A DNA stretch of 64,000 nt. Origin: Rhizobium sp. ZPR4 (GTDB lineage: Bacteria > Pseudomonadota > Alphaproteobacteria > Rhizobiales > Rhizobiaceae). The stretch lies in assembly GCF_040215725.1 (NCBI RefSeq), contig NZ_CP157969.1, forward strand, positions 1,116,001 to 1,180,000, written 5' to 3'. The notes under the pieces were generated by a model that saw only the letters and a program-made list of their open reading frames with translations, was not told the origin of the DNA and made no database searches. Of the stretch, positions 53,095-62,251 are shown one piece after another (the first letter of the stretch is position 1; each line of letters begins with the position of its first letter). The position numbers were made by a program, and so were the translations under genes.

Positions 53095-54747
53095 TCACAT
53101 TTGTCCGGCGCGATATTGATCGGCAATGTTCCTGCAGGCGCGGATGGTCAGGGCCATCACCGTCAGCGTGGTGCCGGCAATGCCGCTGCCCGGAAAGGCG
53201 GAGGCATCCGTTACGATGAGGTTGGGAATATCCCAGCTCTGATTATGGGCATTGAGGACGGAGTCCTTGCTCGATACTCCCATGCGCGCGCCGCCGGTTT
53301 CATGGATGGCGGCTCCCATGCACATGGTCTTGCGGAACCATGTGCGAAACATGAAGCGGCTGAAGGGATCGGCATCGGGGAAGGCACCGCGGCCCATTTC
53401 TCTGAGGCCAGTAGGCGAGCCGATAAACTCCAGCTCGCCGCCGACGCCATGCACCATGTCGATCAGCACTTCTTCCTGACGACGCAGCAGGGCATGTTCC
53501 TCCTTGCCCATGACACAACGGATATGGGGCACGGGGATTCCCCAGGCATCCTTGCGGCGTGTATCGAGCGTGATGCGATTGTCGGCATAGGGCAGCATGC
53601 GGCCGAAGCCGAAGAAGGCAAGCCGAGAAGGCTCGTCATCCGGCGTCGGCGCTCGGCCGATGCTTCCCTGATAGTCGAAATCATCGCGACCTGCATCGCC
53701 CTCTCCAAAGCGCGGGACGAAGATGCCGCCGGAGGGATTGTAGAAGGGATCTGTCGGCGCGGAATCGTCGACTGCCCAGCCGTTTGCCTTGGAAAACGAA
53801 CCGAAGGCCAGGCAAGGCAGCTGGTCCATGAAATAGCGCCCGAGCGCGCCTGAGCTATTGCCCAGCCCATGAGGATGGCTGGCTGTCGCCGAATTGAGAA
53901 GCAGCCTTACACTTTCGATCGGCGATGCCGAGAGCACAACGATGGCCGCGCGCGCGGTTTCGACCTTGCCGGTCACACGATCGATGAACTCCGCTCCCGT
54001 CGCTCGACCGCCGGCATCGTCGGTGATGATGCGGCGCACGATGGCATCATGGCGGATGGTCAGCCGTCCCGTCGCCAACGCCTCCCGCAGGGGTTTCGGC
54101 GTCCGTTCTGCGTCTGGCGCAATATAGCGCCAGGAAACGACGTGCCGCTTCGGCCAGCGTCCTTCGACTTCCGTCTTGAAGGTCGTTTCGGCCGGCGTCA
54201 GCTTTGCCGGATGCGCATAGACGCCGTCGGGCAATGTCTCCACGCCATCCTTATTGCCATAAAGGCCAAGGCTGGTTTCCACCTCCGCATAGTAGGGGGC
54301 GAGCTCGTCATAGGAGACGGGCCAGTCGACGCCCTTGCCGGTCTTCGAGCGGATCTTGAAATCATCGTCAGTCCAGCGGAGCAGCACACGACCGAAGCTG
54401 TGCAGGCGGCCGCCGCCCTGGCGGCCGCGTATCCACAGAAACGGCGCATCCTTCGGCGTCGTATAGGGGTTCTTGCGATCGTTGACGAAGAAATGGCTGA
54501 AGCGCTCGGTAAAGAAGGCGGCGCGCGCCTGGATGGGCTGGCCTTTGAGCGTGGCGCGGGCGCGCTCCCAGATGTTGATGCTGCTGGCGGGTGCCTTCTT
54601 GCGATCCGGGTCGAAATCCTCCTTGGTGACGGCGGGGCCGGCTTCGAGCAGTAAGACCGAAAGCCCTTGGGCGGTCAATTCCTTGGCGGCGAAGGAACCG
54701 GCAGCGCCGGAGCCGATCACCAGCGCGTCGTAGACAGTCTGAGACAT
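53095..54747 (-). CDS. GMC-family FAD oxidoreductase
   Basis: A 550-residue flavoprotein. The N-terminal FAD-binding motif is VIGSGAAGSFAAKELTAQG and the C-terminal region has TDASAFPGSGIAGTTLTVMA, the usual GMC_oxred_C end. A conserved His occurs in the active-site region (AAIHETGGARMG). The family includes glucoside 3-dehydrogenases and gluconate or choline dehydrogenases. There is no Tat leader. It is the last gene of the sugar ABC operon, 30 bases after the ATPase gene, so it most likely oxidises the imported sugar. The usual small partner subunit of glucoside 3-dehydrogenase is not seen. Confidence 0.85.
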   Translation of the reverse strand: MSQTVYDALVIGSGAAGSFAAKELTAQGLSVLLLEAGPAVTKEDFDPDRKKAPASSINIWERARATLKGQPIQARAAFFTERFSHFFVNDRKNPYTTPKDAPFLWIRGRQGGGRLHSFGRVLLRWTDDDFKIRSKTGKGVDWPVSYDELAPYYAEVETSLGLYGNKDGVETLPDGVYAHPAKLTPAETTFKTEVEGRWPKRHVVSWRYIAPDAERTPKPLREALATGRLTIRHDAIVRRIITDDAGGRATGAEFIDRVTGKVETARAAIVVLSASPIESVRLLLNSATASHPHGLGNSSGALGRYFMDQLPCLAFGSFSKANGWAVDDSAPTDPFYNPSGGIFVPRFGEGDAGRDDFDYQGSIGRAPTPDDEPSRLAFFGFGRMLPYADNRITLDTRRKDAWGIPVPHIRCVMGKEEHALLRRQEEVLIDMVHGVGGELEFIGSPTGLREMGRGAFPDADPFSRFMFRTWFRKTMCMGAAIHETGGARMGVSSKDSVLNAHNQSWDIPNLIVTDASAFPGSGIAGTTLTVMALTIRACRNIADQYRAGQM

Positions 54748-54777
54748 GGATAATTTCCGTATGCTGTGGAAGTGGTC

Positions 54778-55860
54778 TTAGAGGCGCGCGTCATCGGCGC
54801 CGAAGAGGGAGGCCTTTGTGATATCGAGGCCGGGCGCGATCGCCGTACCCGGCTGCAGGATGGCATCTCCCATGATGCGATAGGAGAGGCTTTGGCCCGC
54901 CCAGTCGAACCATAGCACGGTGTCGGCGCCCATTGGCTCGACGACCGAGACGGTGCCGGGAATGGTGGGCCAACCCAGGTCTGCGCCATTCGGTGCGATA
55001 TGCTCCGGCCGGATGCCAAGCGTCGCGGGACCCACTTTGACGGCGCTCAGGAAAGGATAGTCGGCGAGGGCGATAGCAAGTCCGTTGCTTTCGAAGATCG
55101 GCGCGTCCGCTTTCAAGACAATCTCGCCCTTGATGAAGTTCATCGCCGGCGCGCCGATAAAGCCGGCAACGAAGAGATTGGCCGGGCGATGGTAGATCTC
55201 GGACGGGCTGGCAAGCTGCTGGATCACACCGTCCTTCATGATGGCGATGCGATCGGCAAGAGTGAGCGCCTCGACCTGATCATGTGTGACATAGATCATC
55301 GTATTGCCGAGGCTCTGGTGCAGCTTCTTGATCTCGACGCGCAATTCGTTGCGCAGCTTGGCATCGAGGTTGGAGAGCGGTTCGTCGAACAGAAAGACGT
55401 TGACTTCGCGCACCAGCGCACGGCCGATCGCGACGCGCTGGCGCTGGCCGCCCGACAGTTCCGAGGGGCGGCGGTCGAGCAACTGGTCGAGATGCAGAAG
55501 CGAAGCCGTCCGGGCGATGCGCGCCTCGATCTCGGCCTTGGGAAGGCCCGCCACGCGCAGGCCGAAGGACAGGTTCTTGCGCACCGACATGCGGGGATAA
55601 AGCGCATAGGATTGGAAGACCATGCCGATGCCGCGATCTTTCGGCTCGGCCCAGGTGACGTTCTTGTCCGATATCCAGATTTCGCCGTCGGTAATGTCCT
55701 GAAGACCGGCGATGGAGTTGAGCAGGGTCGATTTCCCGCAGCCGGACGGGCCGAGCAGCACCAGGAATTCGCGAGGCGCGATATCGATCGACATCTTGTC
55801 TATGACGGTGTGATCGCCATAGGCGATCTTGAGATCCTTGACCGAGACGGCAGGCTGCAT
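54778..55860 (-). CDS. Sugar ABC transporter ATPase (UgpC/MalK type)
   Basis: A 360-residue ABC ATPase with Walker A GPSGCGKST near 37-45, signature LSGGQRQRVAIGRAL, Walker B VFLFDEPLSNLD, and a C-terminal regulatory domain (about 240-360) of MalK type. It powers the two permeases encoded upstream. The ATG at 55860 follows the permease stop by four bases. A longer frame starting at 55896 would overlap the permease gene. Confidence 0.93.
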   Translation of the reverse strand: MQPAVSVKDLKIAYGDHTVIDKMSIDIAPREFLVLLGPSGCGKSTLLNSIAGLQDITDGEIWISDKNVTWAEPKDRGIGMVFQSYALYPRMSVRKNLSFGLRVAGLPKAEIEARIARTASLLHLDQLLDRRPSELSGGQRQRVAIGRALVREVNVFLFDEPLSNLDAKLRNELRVEIKKLHQSLGNTMIYVTHDQVEALTLADRIAIMKDGVIQQLASPSEIYHRPANLFVAGFIGAPAMNFIKGEIVLKADAPIFESNGLAIALADYPFLSAVKVGPATLGIRPEHIAPNGADLGWPTIPGTVSVVEPMGADTVLWFDWAGQSLSYRIMGDAILQPGTAIAPGLDITKASLFGADDARL

Positions 55861-55864
55861 GGCG

Positions 55865-56749
55865 TTACCCCTTGACGGCGCCGGCGGCGACACCACGCAG
55901 GAACCAGCGGCCGGAAAAGAAATAGATGGCGAGCGGAACGACGGCGGTGAGGATGGTGGCAGCCATGTTCACGTTGTAGGCGCGCTCGCCCATGGTGGTG
56001 TTGACGATGTTGTTGAGCTGCACCGTCATTGGCAGATTGTCCCGTCCGGCAAAGACCAGGCCGATCAGGAAGTCGTTCCAGATGCCGGTAAACTGGAAGA
56101 TGGAGGCGACGACGATCATGGGTACAGACATCGGCAGCATGATCTCAAGGAAGATACGCCAGAAACCGGCGCCATCGACGCGCGCTGCCTTGCAGAGCTC
56201 TTCAGGAATGGCGACGAAGTAGTTGCGGAACAGCAGCGTCACCAGCGGCAGGCCGAAGATCACATGAACGAGGACAACGCCTGCCACCGAATTATAAAGG
56301 CTCAGATTGGCAAGCAGCCGCACCAGCGGATAGAGGAAGATCTGGTAGGGGATGAGGCCACCAGCCATCAGAAGCCCGAACAGCAGGTTCGAGCCTCTCG
56401 GTCGCCAGAAGGAGAGTGCATAGCCGTTGATGGCGCCGATGAAGACGGAAATCGCCACGGCCGGTACGGTGATCTTGACCGAGTTCCAGAAGCCGATACG
56501 CACGCCCAGGCATTGCGTGCCCATGCAGGCTCCCGACCAAGCGGTCTTCCACGCGTCGAAATCGATGGTATCGGGCAGGGCGAAGATGCGGCCCTGGCGG
56601 ATCTCCTCCATCGTCTTCAACGAGGTGACGAGCATCGTATAGAGCGGCAGCAGGAAGAAGAGCGCCGAAAGGATAAGGAAGGCATAGAGCCCGATCTGAC
56701 CTGCCGTCAGCCGCGAAGGCTTGGGGCCACGCGGGTGAAGAGCCGCCAT
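55865..56749 (-). CDS. Carbohydrate ABC transporter permease (MalG type)
   Basis: A 294-residue permease with six helices and the EAA loop (EELCKAARVDGAGFWRIFLEIMLP) near 190-215. It ends with FLRGVAAGAVKG, as is typical of MalG-type partners. Its ATG shares a base with the TGA of the upstream permease (TGATG), so they are translationally coupled. The loop between the first two helices has two Cys (GACMGTQCLG). Confidence 0.93.
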   Translation of the reverse strand: MAALHPRGPKPSRLTAGQIGLYAFLILSALFFLLPLYTMLVTSLKTMEEIRQGRIFALPDTIDFDAWKTAWSGACMGTQCLGVRIGFWNSVKITVPAVAISVFIGAINGYALSFWRPRGSNLLFGLLMAGGLIPYQIFLYPLVRLLANLSLYNSVAGVVLVHVIFGLPLVTLLFRNYFVAIPEELCKAARVDGAGFWRIFLEIMLPMSVPMIVVASIFQFTGIWNDFLIGLVFAGRDNLPMTVQLNNIVNTTMGERAYNVNMAATILTAVVPLAIYFFSGRWFLRGVAAGAVKG

Positions 56750-57636
56750 CAGTGTGCTCCCCTTCTTCTGGCGCGCATGTGGAGCGCATAGCGGAACGGT
56801 GCGACGGCCATGATGACCGAGAGCACGAGCACGGTGGCGCCGGCGCTCGCAAGTCCAAGGTTCTGGCGCTCGAACAGATTGTCCATGATGAATTTTGCCG
56901 GCACTTCGGTCGAATAGCCGGGGCCGCCCCCGGTCTGCGCGACGATGAGGTCGTAGGTCTTGATCACGCCCATGGAGAGCAGCATGCCCGATGCGGCAAG
57001 CGCCGGCCCAAGCTGCGGCAGGATGATCGAAACATAGATGCGCCAGACCGGAATGCCGTCGATCTGCGCCGCCTTCCATTGCTCCTCGCCGATCCCGCGC
57101 ATGCCTGACAATGCGATGACCATGACGAGGCCAGCACCCTGCCAGACGCCGGCAAAGACGACCGTGTAAATCGCCATATCGCGGTTGACGATCCAGTCGA
57201 AGACGAAGCTCTGCCAGCCGAGTGCCCTGACCGTCGCCTGGATGCCGAAGGTCGGGTTCAGCATCCACTGCCAGATGAGGCCGGTGACCACGAAGGACAT
57301 GGCGTAGGGATAGAGGAAGATGGTGCGGAACATGCTCTCGAAGCGGACCTTGCGATCAAGGGCTGCGGCGAGCACGAAGCCGAGGGCAAGGCAACCGGCA
57401 ACATAGAGAACGCCGAAGATCAGCACATTCTCCAGTGATGCGAGCCAGCGCGAGTTTTTAAACAGCTTGGCGTATTGCGCGAAACCGACATAGTTGGACG
57501 ATGGGAAGATGGTCGAATCCGTGAAGGATAGGCGCACCGACCAGACCATGGTGCCGATATAGACGAAGATCGCGGCAATCCAGGTCGGCAGCAGGGCAAA
57601 GGTCGCAGCAAGGGAGCGTCTGCGCTTGGCTTGCAT
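56749..57636 (-). CDS. Carbohydrate ABC transporter permease (MalF type)
   Basis: A 295-residue permease with six helices and an EAA loop (GEEQWKAAQIDGIPVWRIYVSIILP). It lacks the long periplasmic loop of enteric MalF, as do most such permeases in rhizobia. The start is an ATG at 57636; an in-frame TTG lies two codons earlier. It follows the binding-protein gene by 71 bases. Confidence 0.93.
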   Translation of the reverse strand: MQAKRRRSLAATFALLPTWIAAIFVYIGTMVWSVRLSFTDSTIFPSSNYVGFAQYAKLFKNSRWLASLENVLIFGVLYVAGCLALGFVLAAALDRKVRFESMFRTIFLYPYAMSFVVTGLIWQWMLNPTFGIQATVRALGWQSFVFDWIVNRDMAIYTVVFAGVWQGAGLVMVIALSGMRGIGEEQWKAAQIDGIPVWRIYVSIILPQLGPALAASGMLLSMGVIKTYDLIVAQTGGGPGYSTEVPAKFIMDNLFERQNLGLASAGATVLVLSVIMAVAPFRYALHMRARRRGAH

Positions 57637-57707
57637 CGGCAAACTTTCTCGAAAAAATGGGCGGAGCCGATCGGCAAGAGGTCCCGACGATCGGCTCGCT
57701 GGAAGGC

Positions 57708-58940
57708 CTATTCGAAGATCGCGAAGAACTTCTCCGCACCGGAGGCGCTATCCTCGGATGGATTGCTCCAGAATTCATCGACAAAGTCGTTGAGCGCGCC
57801 AGCCTGCTGCGGCGAGAGGATGAGCGCCTGATCCGGAACGATCTTGCCGGCGCTCATCAGTTCCAGACCCTTTTGCGCGCAGACATCGAGCTTCGTCTTG
57901 TCGACATCGGTTCGCATCGGCACGGAGCCCTTCTTCAGCGAGAACTCGACCTGTACGGTCGGGTCCATGGCGACCTCCGCAAGCAGGGTCTGGCCTTTTT
58001 GTGCCGCCGCGTCGGCGATCTTCGGGAATGAGAAGGAATCTGCGACGTAGACCATTCCCGGCGATTGCGGCACAAGCATGCAGCCGTAATCCTTGCCCAG
58101 TTCCTTGCCGGCGGCAACGAATTCGCCCTTGGCCCAGTCGCCCATGAATTGCACGCCGGCCTTTCCGGTGATGACCATGGCGGTCGCGTCGTTCCAGTTG
58201 CGGCCGGCCGCCCCTTCATCGACATAGGCGCGCAGCTTGCCGAGGATATCCAGCGTCTTCTTCACGCCTTCCGTCGATGCGTCACCCTTGTCCTTGTCGA
58301 CATAGATCTTGAGGAAGCCGTCAATGCCGACCTGGGTCAGCAGGATCATGTTGAAGACCTTGGACTCTTGCCAGGATTGGCCGCCCCAGGCGACGGGCTG
58401 AATGCCGGCGGCTTTCAGTTTATCGAGCGCTGAGAAGAATTCGTCCCAGCTCTTCGGCTCGTCGCTGACGCCGGCCTTGGCGAAGGCGTCCTTGGAATAG
58501 AATACCCAGCTTTCGCCATGAGCATCGCTCGGCGAGAGATAGACCTTGCCGTTATAGGAAATGAGATCGTAGATCGATTTCGGCAGGACATCGGCCCACT
58601 TGCCGGCCTTCGCCACGTCGTCGATCGAACTCATGAGGCCCTGATTGACGAAATCGGTGTTGGCAAGGCCGATCACGGCCTGTTTGGCGGCCGGCGGATC
58701 GCCGGCGACCAGACGGTTCTGGAAGGCGGCGTCGGCCGCACCGAAACCGGCGATGGAGGAATCCTTCCACACGCCGCCGCGCTTCTCGAACTCCTGTTTG
58801 ATGACGCCGAGGGCCGCGGCTTCGCTGCCGGATGTCCAGGACGTGATTACCTCGGCCTGCGGCTTGTCTTCGGCATGGGCAGGCAGGGAGACCGCTATGA
58901 GTGCGGCTCCCGTCAGTAGCATTTTCATTATGTCTTTCAT
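57708..58940 (-). CDS. Sugar ABC transporter substrate-binding protein
   Basis: A 410-residue periplasmic binding protein of the family 1 extracellular solute-binding group. The signal peptide (1-23) ends LPAHAEDK and has no lipobox. The mature part (VITSWTSGSEAAALGVIKQEF, TGKAGVQFMGDWAKGEF) resembles the glucose/mannose-type binding proteins of Pseudomonas and Rhizobium. The sugar is probably a monosaccharide or disaccharide, which sequence alone does not settle. It is the second gene of the LacI-controlled operon. Confidence 0.92.
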   Translation of the reverse strand: MKDIMKMLLTGAALIAVSLPAHAEDKPQAEVITSWTSGSEAAALGVIKQEFEKRGGVWKDSSIAGFGAADAAFQNRLVAGDPPAAKQAVIGLANTDFVNQGLMSSIDDVAKAGKWADVLPKSIYDLISYNGKVYLSPSDAHGESWVFYSKDAFAKAGVSDEPKSWDEFFSALDKLKAAGIQPVAWGGQSWQESKVFNMILLTQVGIDGFLKIYVDKDKGDASTEGVKKTLDILGKLRAYVDEGAAGRNWNDATAMVITGKAGVQFMGDWAKGEFVAAGKELGKDYGCMLVPQSPGMVYVADSFSFPKIADAAAQKGQTLLAEVAMDPTVQVEFSLKKGSVPMRTDVDKTKLDVCAQKGLELMSAGKIVPDQALILSPQQAGALNDFVDEFWSNPSEDSASGAEKFFAIFE

Positions 58941-58999
58941 TGTTCCACCTCTTCAGGAAAGCCCTCTTGGCGGGGCTATTCGTCTTCGGATTGTTGGTA

Positions 59000-59953
59000 T
59001 CAGCGATAAATCGGCAAAAGCGCCTGTGTGACGAGCGTCAGGCCGTTGGCGATATCGCCGACCGGATCGGGCGCGGCGTCGAGCTCGAGAATGGCCCAGC
59101 CTTCATAGTCGCGGTCGCGCAGTAGCCTGGCCCAGCCCGGCCAGTCGACCCGGCCGAGGCCGAAGCCGCAGAAATAGGGGCGATGGCGATCATGGATATG
59201 TTTGTCGATTACCGTATCGGCCGGCATCGGTCCCAGCGCATCCTTCCAATGGGCGATAATGACGCGCTCGTGGTGACGGTCGACGAGCTGCAGCGGATCG
59301 GAGCCGGCAACGATGATATGCGCCGTGTCCGGGCACATATGCACGTAGGCGGGATCGGTCAGCAGCATCAGCAGATCGACATCGCGCGCTGCCGCGAAGA
59401 TCGAATGCGCTTCGGTATGGAGAGCGAGGCGCACGCCCTTGGTGTAGAGAGCGGCACCCAGGCGATTGAGGAAATCGGCAATCTTGCGTGCCTGCTCGAA
59501 ATCGAAGAACCGCGTCGGCTGAGCGCCGAGCGTCTGGCGGAGAGGCGCGCCGATGACCATGATGTCGCTGCCGCAGGCCTTGAGAAATTCGGCGTATTTT
59601 TCCGCCTTGTCTATAATGGCGGCCTGGGCGGATGCCTCGGTGAAATCGCCGGCGGCTTCGAGTTCGGCAAAGAAGCCGCTCGCCAGCGTCAGCCCGCGCC
59701 TGGAAAGTTCATCGGCAAACTTCTCGACCGAACCATAGGTCTTCGTCGCATCCTGCCAGTTGAAGGGCGAGAAGGTGAGTTCCACGCCGGTGACCCCGGA
59801 AGCTTGCACAGCATCGAGTATCTTGTCCCAGAAGGCACGAGGCTCGCTACGCGATAGCGCGACAATGCCGTCATAATCCTCTACGCCCCAAAATCCGGGG
59901 TGGAAAAAGGTGACAAGATCGACACCAAAGCGCAGTCGTTCCGTAGAGGTCAT
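59000..59953 (-). CDS. Sugar isomerase/epimerase-like TIM-barrel protein
   Basis: A 317-residue protein of the AP endonuclease 2/xylose isomerase-like family. Metal-ligand motifs are seen in VTGVELTFSPFNWQ, LALHTEAHSIF, MCPDTAHIIVAG and IIAHWKDALG. Enzymes of this fold include inosose, hydroxypyruvate and allulose isomerases and 3-keto-sugar lyases. The start at 59953 (MTSTERLRFG) has GGA upstream; a frame 29 codons longer would run into the operator region. It is the first gene of the sugar operon. Confidence 0.85.
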   Translation of the reverse strand: MTSTERLRFGVDLVTFFHPGFWGVEDYDGIVALSRSEPRAFWDKILDAVQASGVTGVELTFSPFNWQDATKTYGSVEKFADELSRRGLTLASGFFAELEAAGDFTEASAQAAIIDKAEKYAEFLKACGSDIMVIGAPLRQTLGAQPTRFFDFEQARKIADFLNRLGAALYTKGVRLALHTEAHSIFAAARDVDLLMLLTDPAYVHMCPDTAHIIVAGSDPLQLVDRHHERVIIAHWKDALGPMPADTVIDKHIHDRHRPYFCGFGLGRVDWPGWARLLRDRDYEGWAILELDAAPDPVGDIANGLTLVTQALLPIYR

Positions 59954-60042
59954 GAGACTATCCGTTCCTAAGGCATGGATGATCGATCGCGGAACCATGT
60001 GCCACGGCAAATAATCCATAATGATTTCAATGCACTGCAATT

Positions 60043-60056
60043 GGCAAACGTTTGCC
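60043..60056. promoter_or_regulatory. LacI-family operator 1
   Basis: GGCAAACGTTTGCC is a perfect 14-base palindrome with the AACGTT core typical of LacI-family sites. It lies 89 bases ahead of the isomerase gene and 117 ahead of the LacI gene. Confidence 0.75.
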
Positions 60057-60101
60057 GTGCCTGAATAGTAGACAAGTCGTTTTTATATGCAAGTGATTTT
60101 T

Positions 60102-60115
60102 GGCAAACGTTTGCT
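60102..60115. promoter_or_regulatory. LacI-family operator 2
   Basis: GGCAAACGTTTGCT matches operator 1 at 13 of 14 bases and lies 59 bases from it. It falls just upstream of the LacI gene and should mediate autoregulation and, with operator 1, looping. Confidence 0.72.
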
Positions 60116-60173
60116 AAATGGATGGGATTGCCGTAGCATCCCGCGCAGCAGGCATTGCGAAGGACGCCAAAAA

Positions 60174-61250
60174 GTGAAGATTAACAAGGATCTGCCGGCA
60201 GAAGAGCATTCCGGCCCTCTGATGGCGGATGTCGCTCGGCTGGCAGGCGTCGCGATCTCTACGGTGAGCCGGGCACTGGCCAATCCCGGTCGCGTGAACG
60301 AGAAGACGCGTGCCAAGATCGATGCCGCCGCCAAGCAGCTCGGCTATACGCCCAATGCCATGGCGAGAGGGCTCCGTGTCGGCAAGTCCAATGTCGTCAT
60401 GATCATTCTGCCGGGCTCGCTTTATTACGGTGTCTCGCAGGTCATTCCCCTGGTCCTGCAGGGGATAAACCGGTCGTTGAGCCAGAATGGCTACCATCTG
60501 ATGATTGCCAACCTCGATCGCGACGAGGCTTCGGAACGCCATATCCTCGATCTGGCCTTCGGCGGCACCGTGCGCGGTGCCATCATTCTCTCCTCGGATC
60601 TACCGGTCGATGGTGGCCGGTCACTCAAGGATTCCGCCCTGCCGATCGTCTCTCTCTTGTTCGATATGAGCCACGCGGCCCTGCCGAGTGTCGTGACGAA
60701 TGACCGGCAGGCCGTTCGGAATGCCACGGCCGAGTTGGTTGCGCTAGGCCACCGGCATTTCCTTTATCTTGCCGGTCCGCAGGGTAACTATCACGACAAT
60801 GAACGCTATCTTGGTGCGGTTGAAGCGCTTGCCGCTGCGGGGCTGCCGGAGACGGCCATCGTCAGGTCCGGCGGCAGCCTCGACTATCAGCATGGTTTCC
60901 AGATCGGCGTTGCCGCGGCGACTGAATTCGCCAATCTCCCGTCAAGGCCAACGGCCGTCATTGCCACCAGCGATGACATGGCAATTTCCTTTATGAGCTG
61001 CGTTCAGCGGATGGGTTGGAAAATACCGACAGATCTCTCCATCGTATCCTTCGACGGCGCTCCGGTGTGCGAATATTCGCTGCCGCCGTTGTCGACCATC
61101 GAGCAGCCGGTCGAGGAAATGGGGCAGATGGCTGTGAACTTGCTGATGGAACGGATCGATGCGCCGGATAAGGCGACGGCCCTGCGTCATGTCATCGAAA
61201 GCAAGCTCATTCGACGCGAAAGCTTCGGTCCGGCACCGTCAAATGTTTAG
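60174..61250 (+). CDS. LacI family regulator of the sugar operon
   Basis: A 358-residue repressor. The helix-turn-helix (MADVARLAGVAISTVSRALANPGRV) is near residues 17-40, with the hinge helix ANAMARGLR-type sequence (TPNAMARGLR), and the periplasmic-binding-protein-like effector domain follows. I chose the GTG at 60174, with AAGGA 11 bases upstream, because an earlier ATG at 60087 would place operator 2 inside the coding region. Its two operators lie in the divergent promoter of the sugar operon. It ends 12 bases into the convergent AraC gene. Confidence 0.92.
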   Translation: MKINKDLPAEEHSGPLMADVARLAGVAISTVSRALANPGRVNEKTRAKIDAAAKQLGYTPNAMARGLRVGKSNVVMIILPGSLYYGVSQVIPLVLQGINRSLSQNGYHLMIANLDRDEASERHILDLAFGGTVRGAIILSSDLPVDGGRSLKDSALPIVSLLFDMSHAALPSVVTNDRQAVRNATAELVALGHRHFLYLAGPQGNYHDNERYLGAVEALAAAGLPETAIVRSGGSLDYQHGFQIGVAAATEFANLPSRPTAVIATSDDMAISFMSCVQRMGWKIPTDLSIVSFDGAPVCEYSLPPLSTIEQPVEEMGQMAVNLLMERIDAPDKATALRHVIESKLIRRESFGPAPSNV

Positions 61251-62141
61251 GGACGGCGTTGCATCGCTCTCATCGGTGCTGCCATCCCGTATGAGCGACG
61301 AACGGAACAGTCTCGGCGTCGTTCCCGTCCGCCGCTTGAAGATGTCGTAGAACCGGCTGGCGGAGCCGAAGCCGCAATCATAGGCGATCTGCAGGATCGG
61401 GCTGTTGGTTTCGGCGAGCTGCTGCATCGCCCGGGCCAGGCGATAACGCGTCAGATATTCGTTGACCGGGATGCCCAATACGCTGCGGAAGATCTTGTTG
61501 GCCGTGCTTGGATGGATGCCGGCGAGCCCCGCCAGCATCGGCAGGCTTACCGGTTCGGAGTAGTGGACATGGATCAGGCCGGTCAATGTTTCGGCGCGCT
61601 GCACGGCAATGCTGACGGCCCCCGTCGAGCGCTGCCGAACGAGGTCATGATTGTCGTCGGGAGCATCGAGAGCGAAACGCCGTATTCTGAGCTTGACTTC
61701 GTCGAGGATCAACTGCCGCCGAACCATGTCGCCATGCTCCCAGTCGGCCACCCATTGCGGCAGGAGCACGGCGTCGGCGGGGTAGGGGCGGGTGTCGGCC
61801 GAAAACCGTCCCTGCATGATCGCCTGCCGCGCGCTGCGCTCGATCGGCAAACTCAGGAAATCGACGAGCGGAAGATAGATGCATATGAGCGGAGCATCCG
61901 GAGTGACCGCAATCGTCCTGTGCGGAATGGCGGCCCAGAACAGCACCAGCCGCCCCGCCTCAACCTGTTCCTGCCTTCCGTTGAACATATAGGTCATCTG
62001 CCCCTCCACAAGGAAGTTCAGCTCGACGTGGTCGTGCCAATGCGCAGCGCTCATGGCATCGGCGATGTGACGCTCGATCAGAAAGCCGCCAGCGGATGTG
62101 ATGAGAGCTTCACGCTCGACGAAATTGCTAGGCTTCGGCAT
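61239..62141 (-). CDS. AraC family regulator of the alpha-galactosidase gene
   Basis: A 300-residue regulator. An N-terminal cupin (HWHDHVELNFLVEGQMTYMF) is followed by two helix-turn-helix motifs near the end (LPMLAGLAGIHPSTANKIF and ILQIAYDCGFGSASRFYDIF). It resembles MelR/AraC-type sugar regulators. The divergent GH4 gene lies 110 bases away, so it is the probable target. The ATG at 62141 follows a weak ribosome site. Confidence 0.9.
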   Translation of the reverse strand: MPKPSNFVEREALITSAGGFLIERHIADAMSAAHWHDHVELNFLVEGQMTYMFNGRQEQVEAGRLVLFWAAIPHRTIAVTPDAPLICIYLPLVDFLSLPIERSARQAIMQGRFSADTRPYPADAVLLPQWVADWEHGDMVRRQLILDEVKLRIRRFALDAPDDNHDLVRQRSTGAVSIAVQRAETLTGLIHVHYSEPVSLPMLAGLAGIHPSTANKIFRSVLGIPVNEYLTRYRLARAMQQLAETNSPILQIAYDCGFGSASRFYDIFKRRTGTTPRLFRSSLIRDGSTDESDATPSLNI

Positions 62142-62251
62142 GGAGGTCTGCCTGTGGCGCGAATCCGGGAATAACTTTGCTATTATTGGGAAGAAATCCT
62201 GATTTGAAAGAGGCATTGAGGTTCAAAGCTATTCCATGCGGAGATCCCTTC

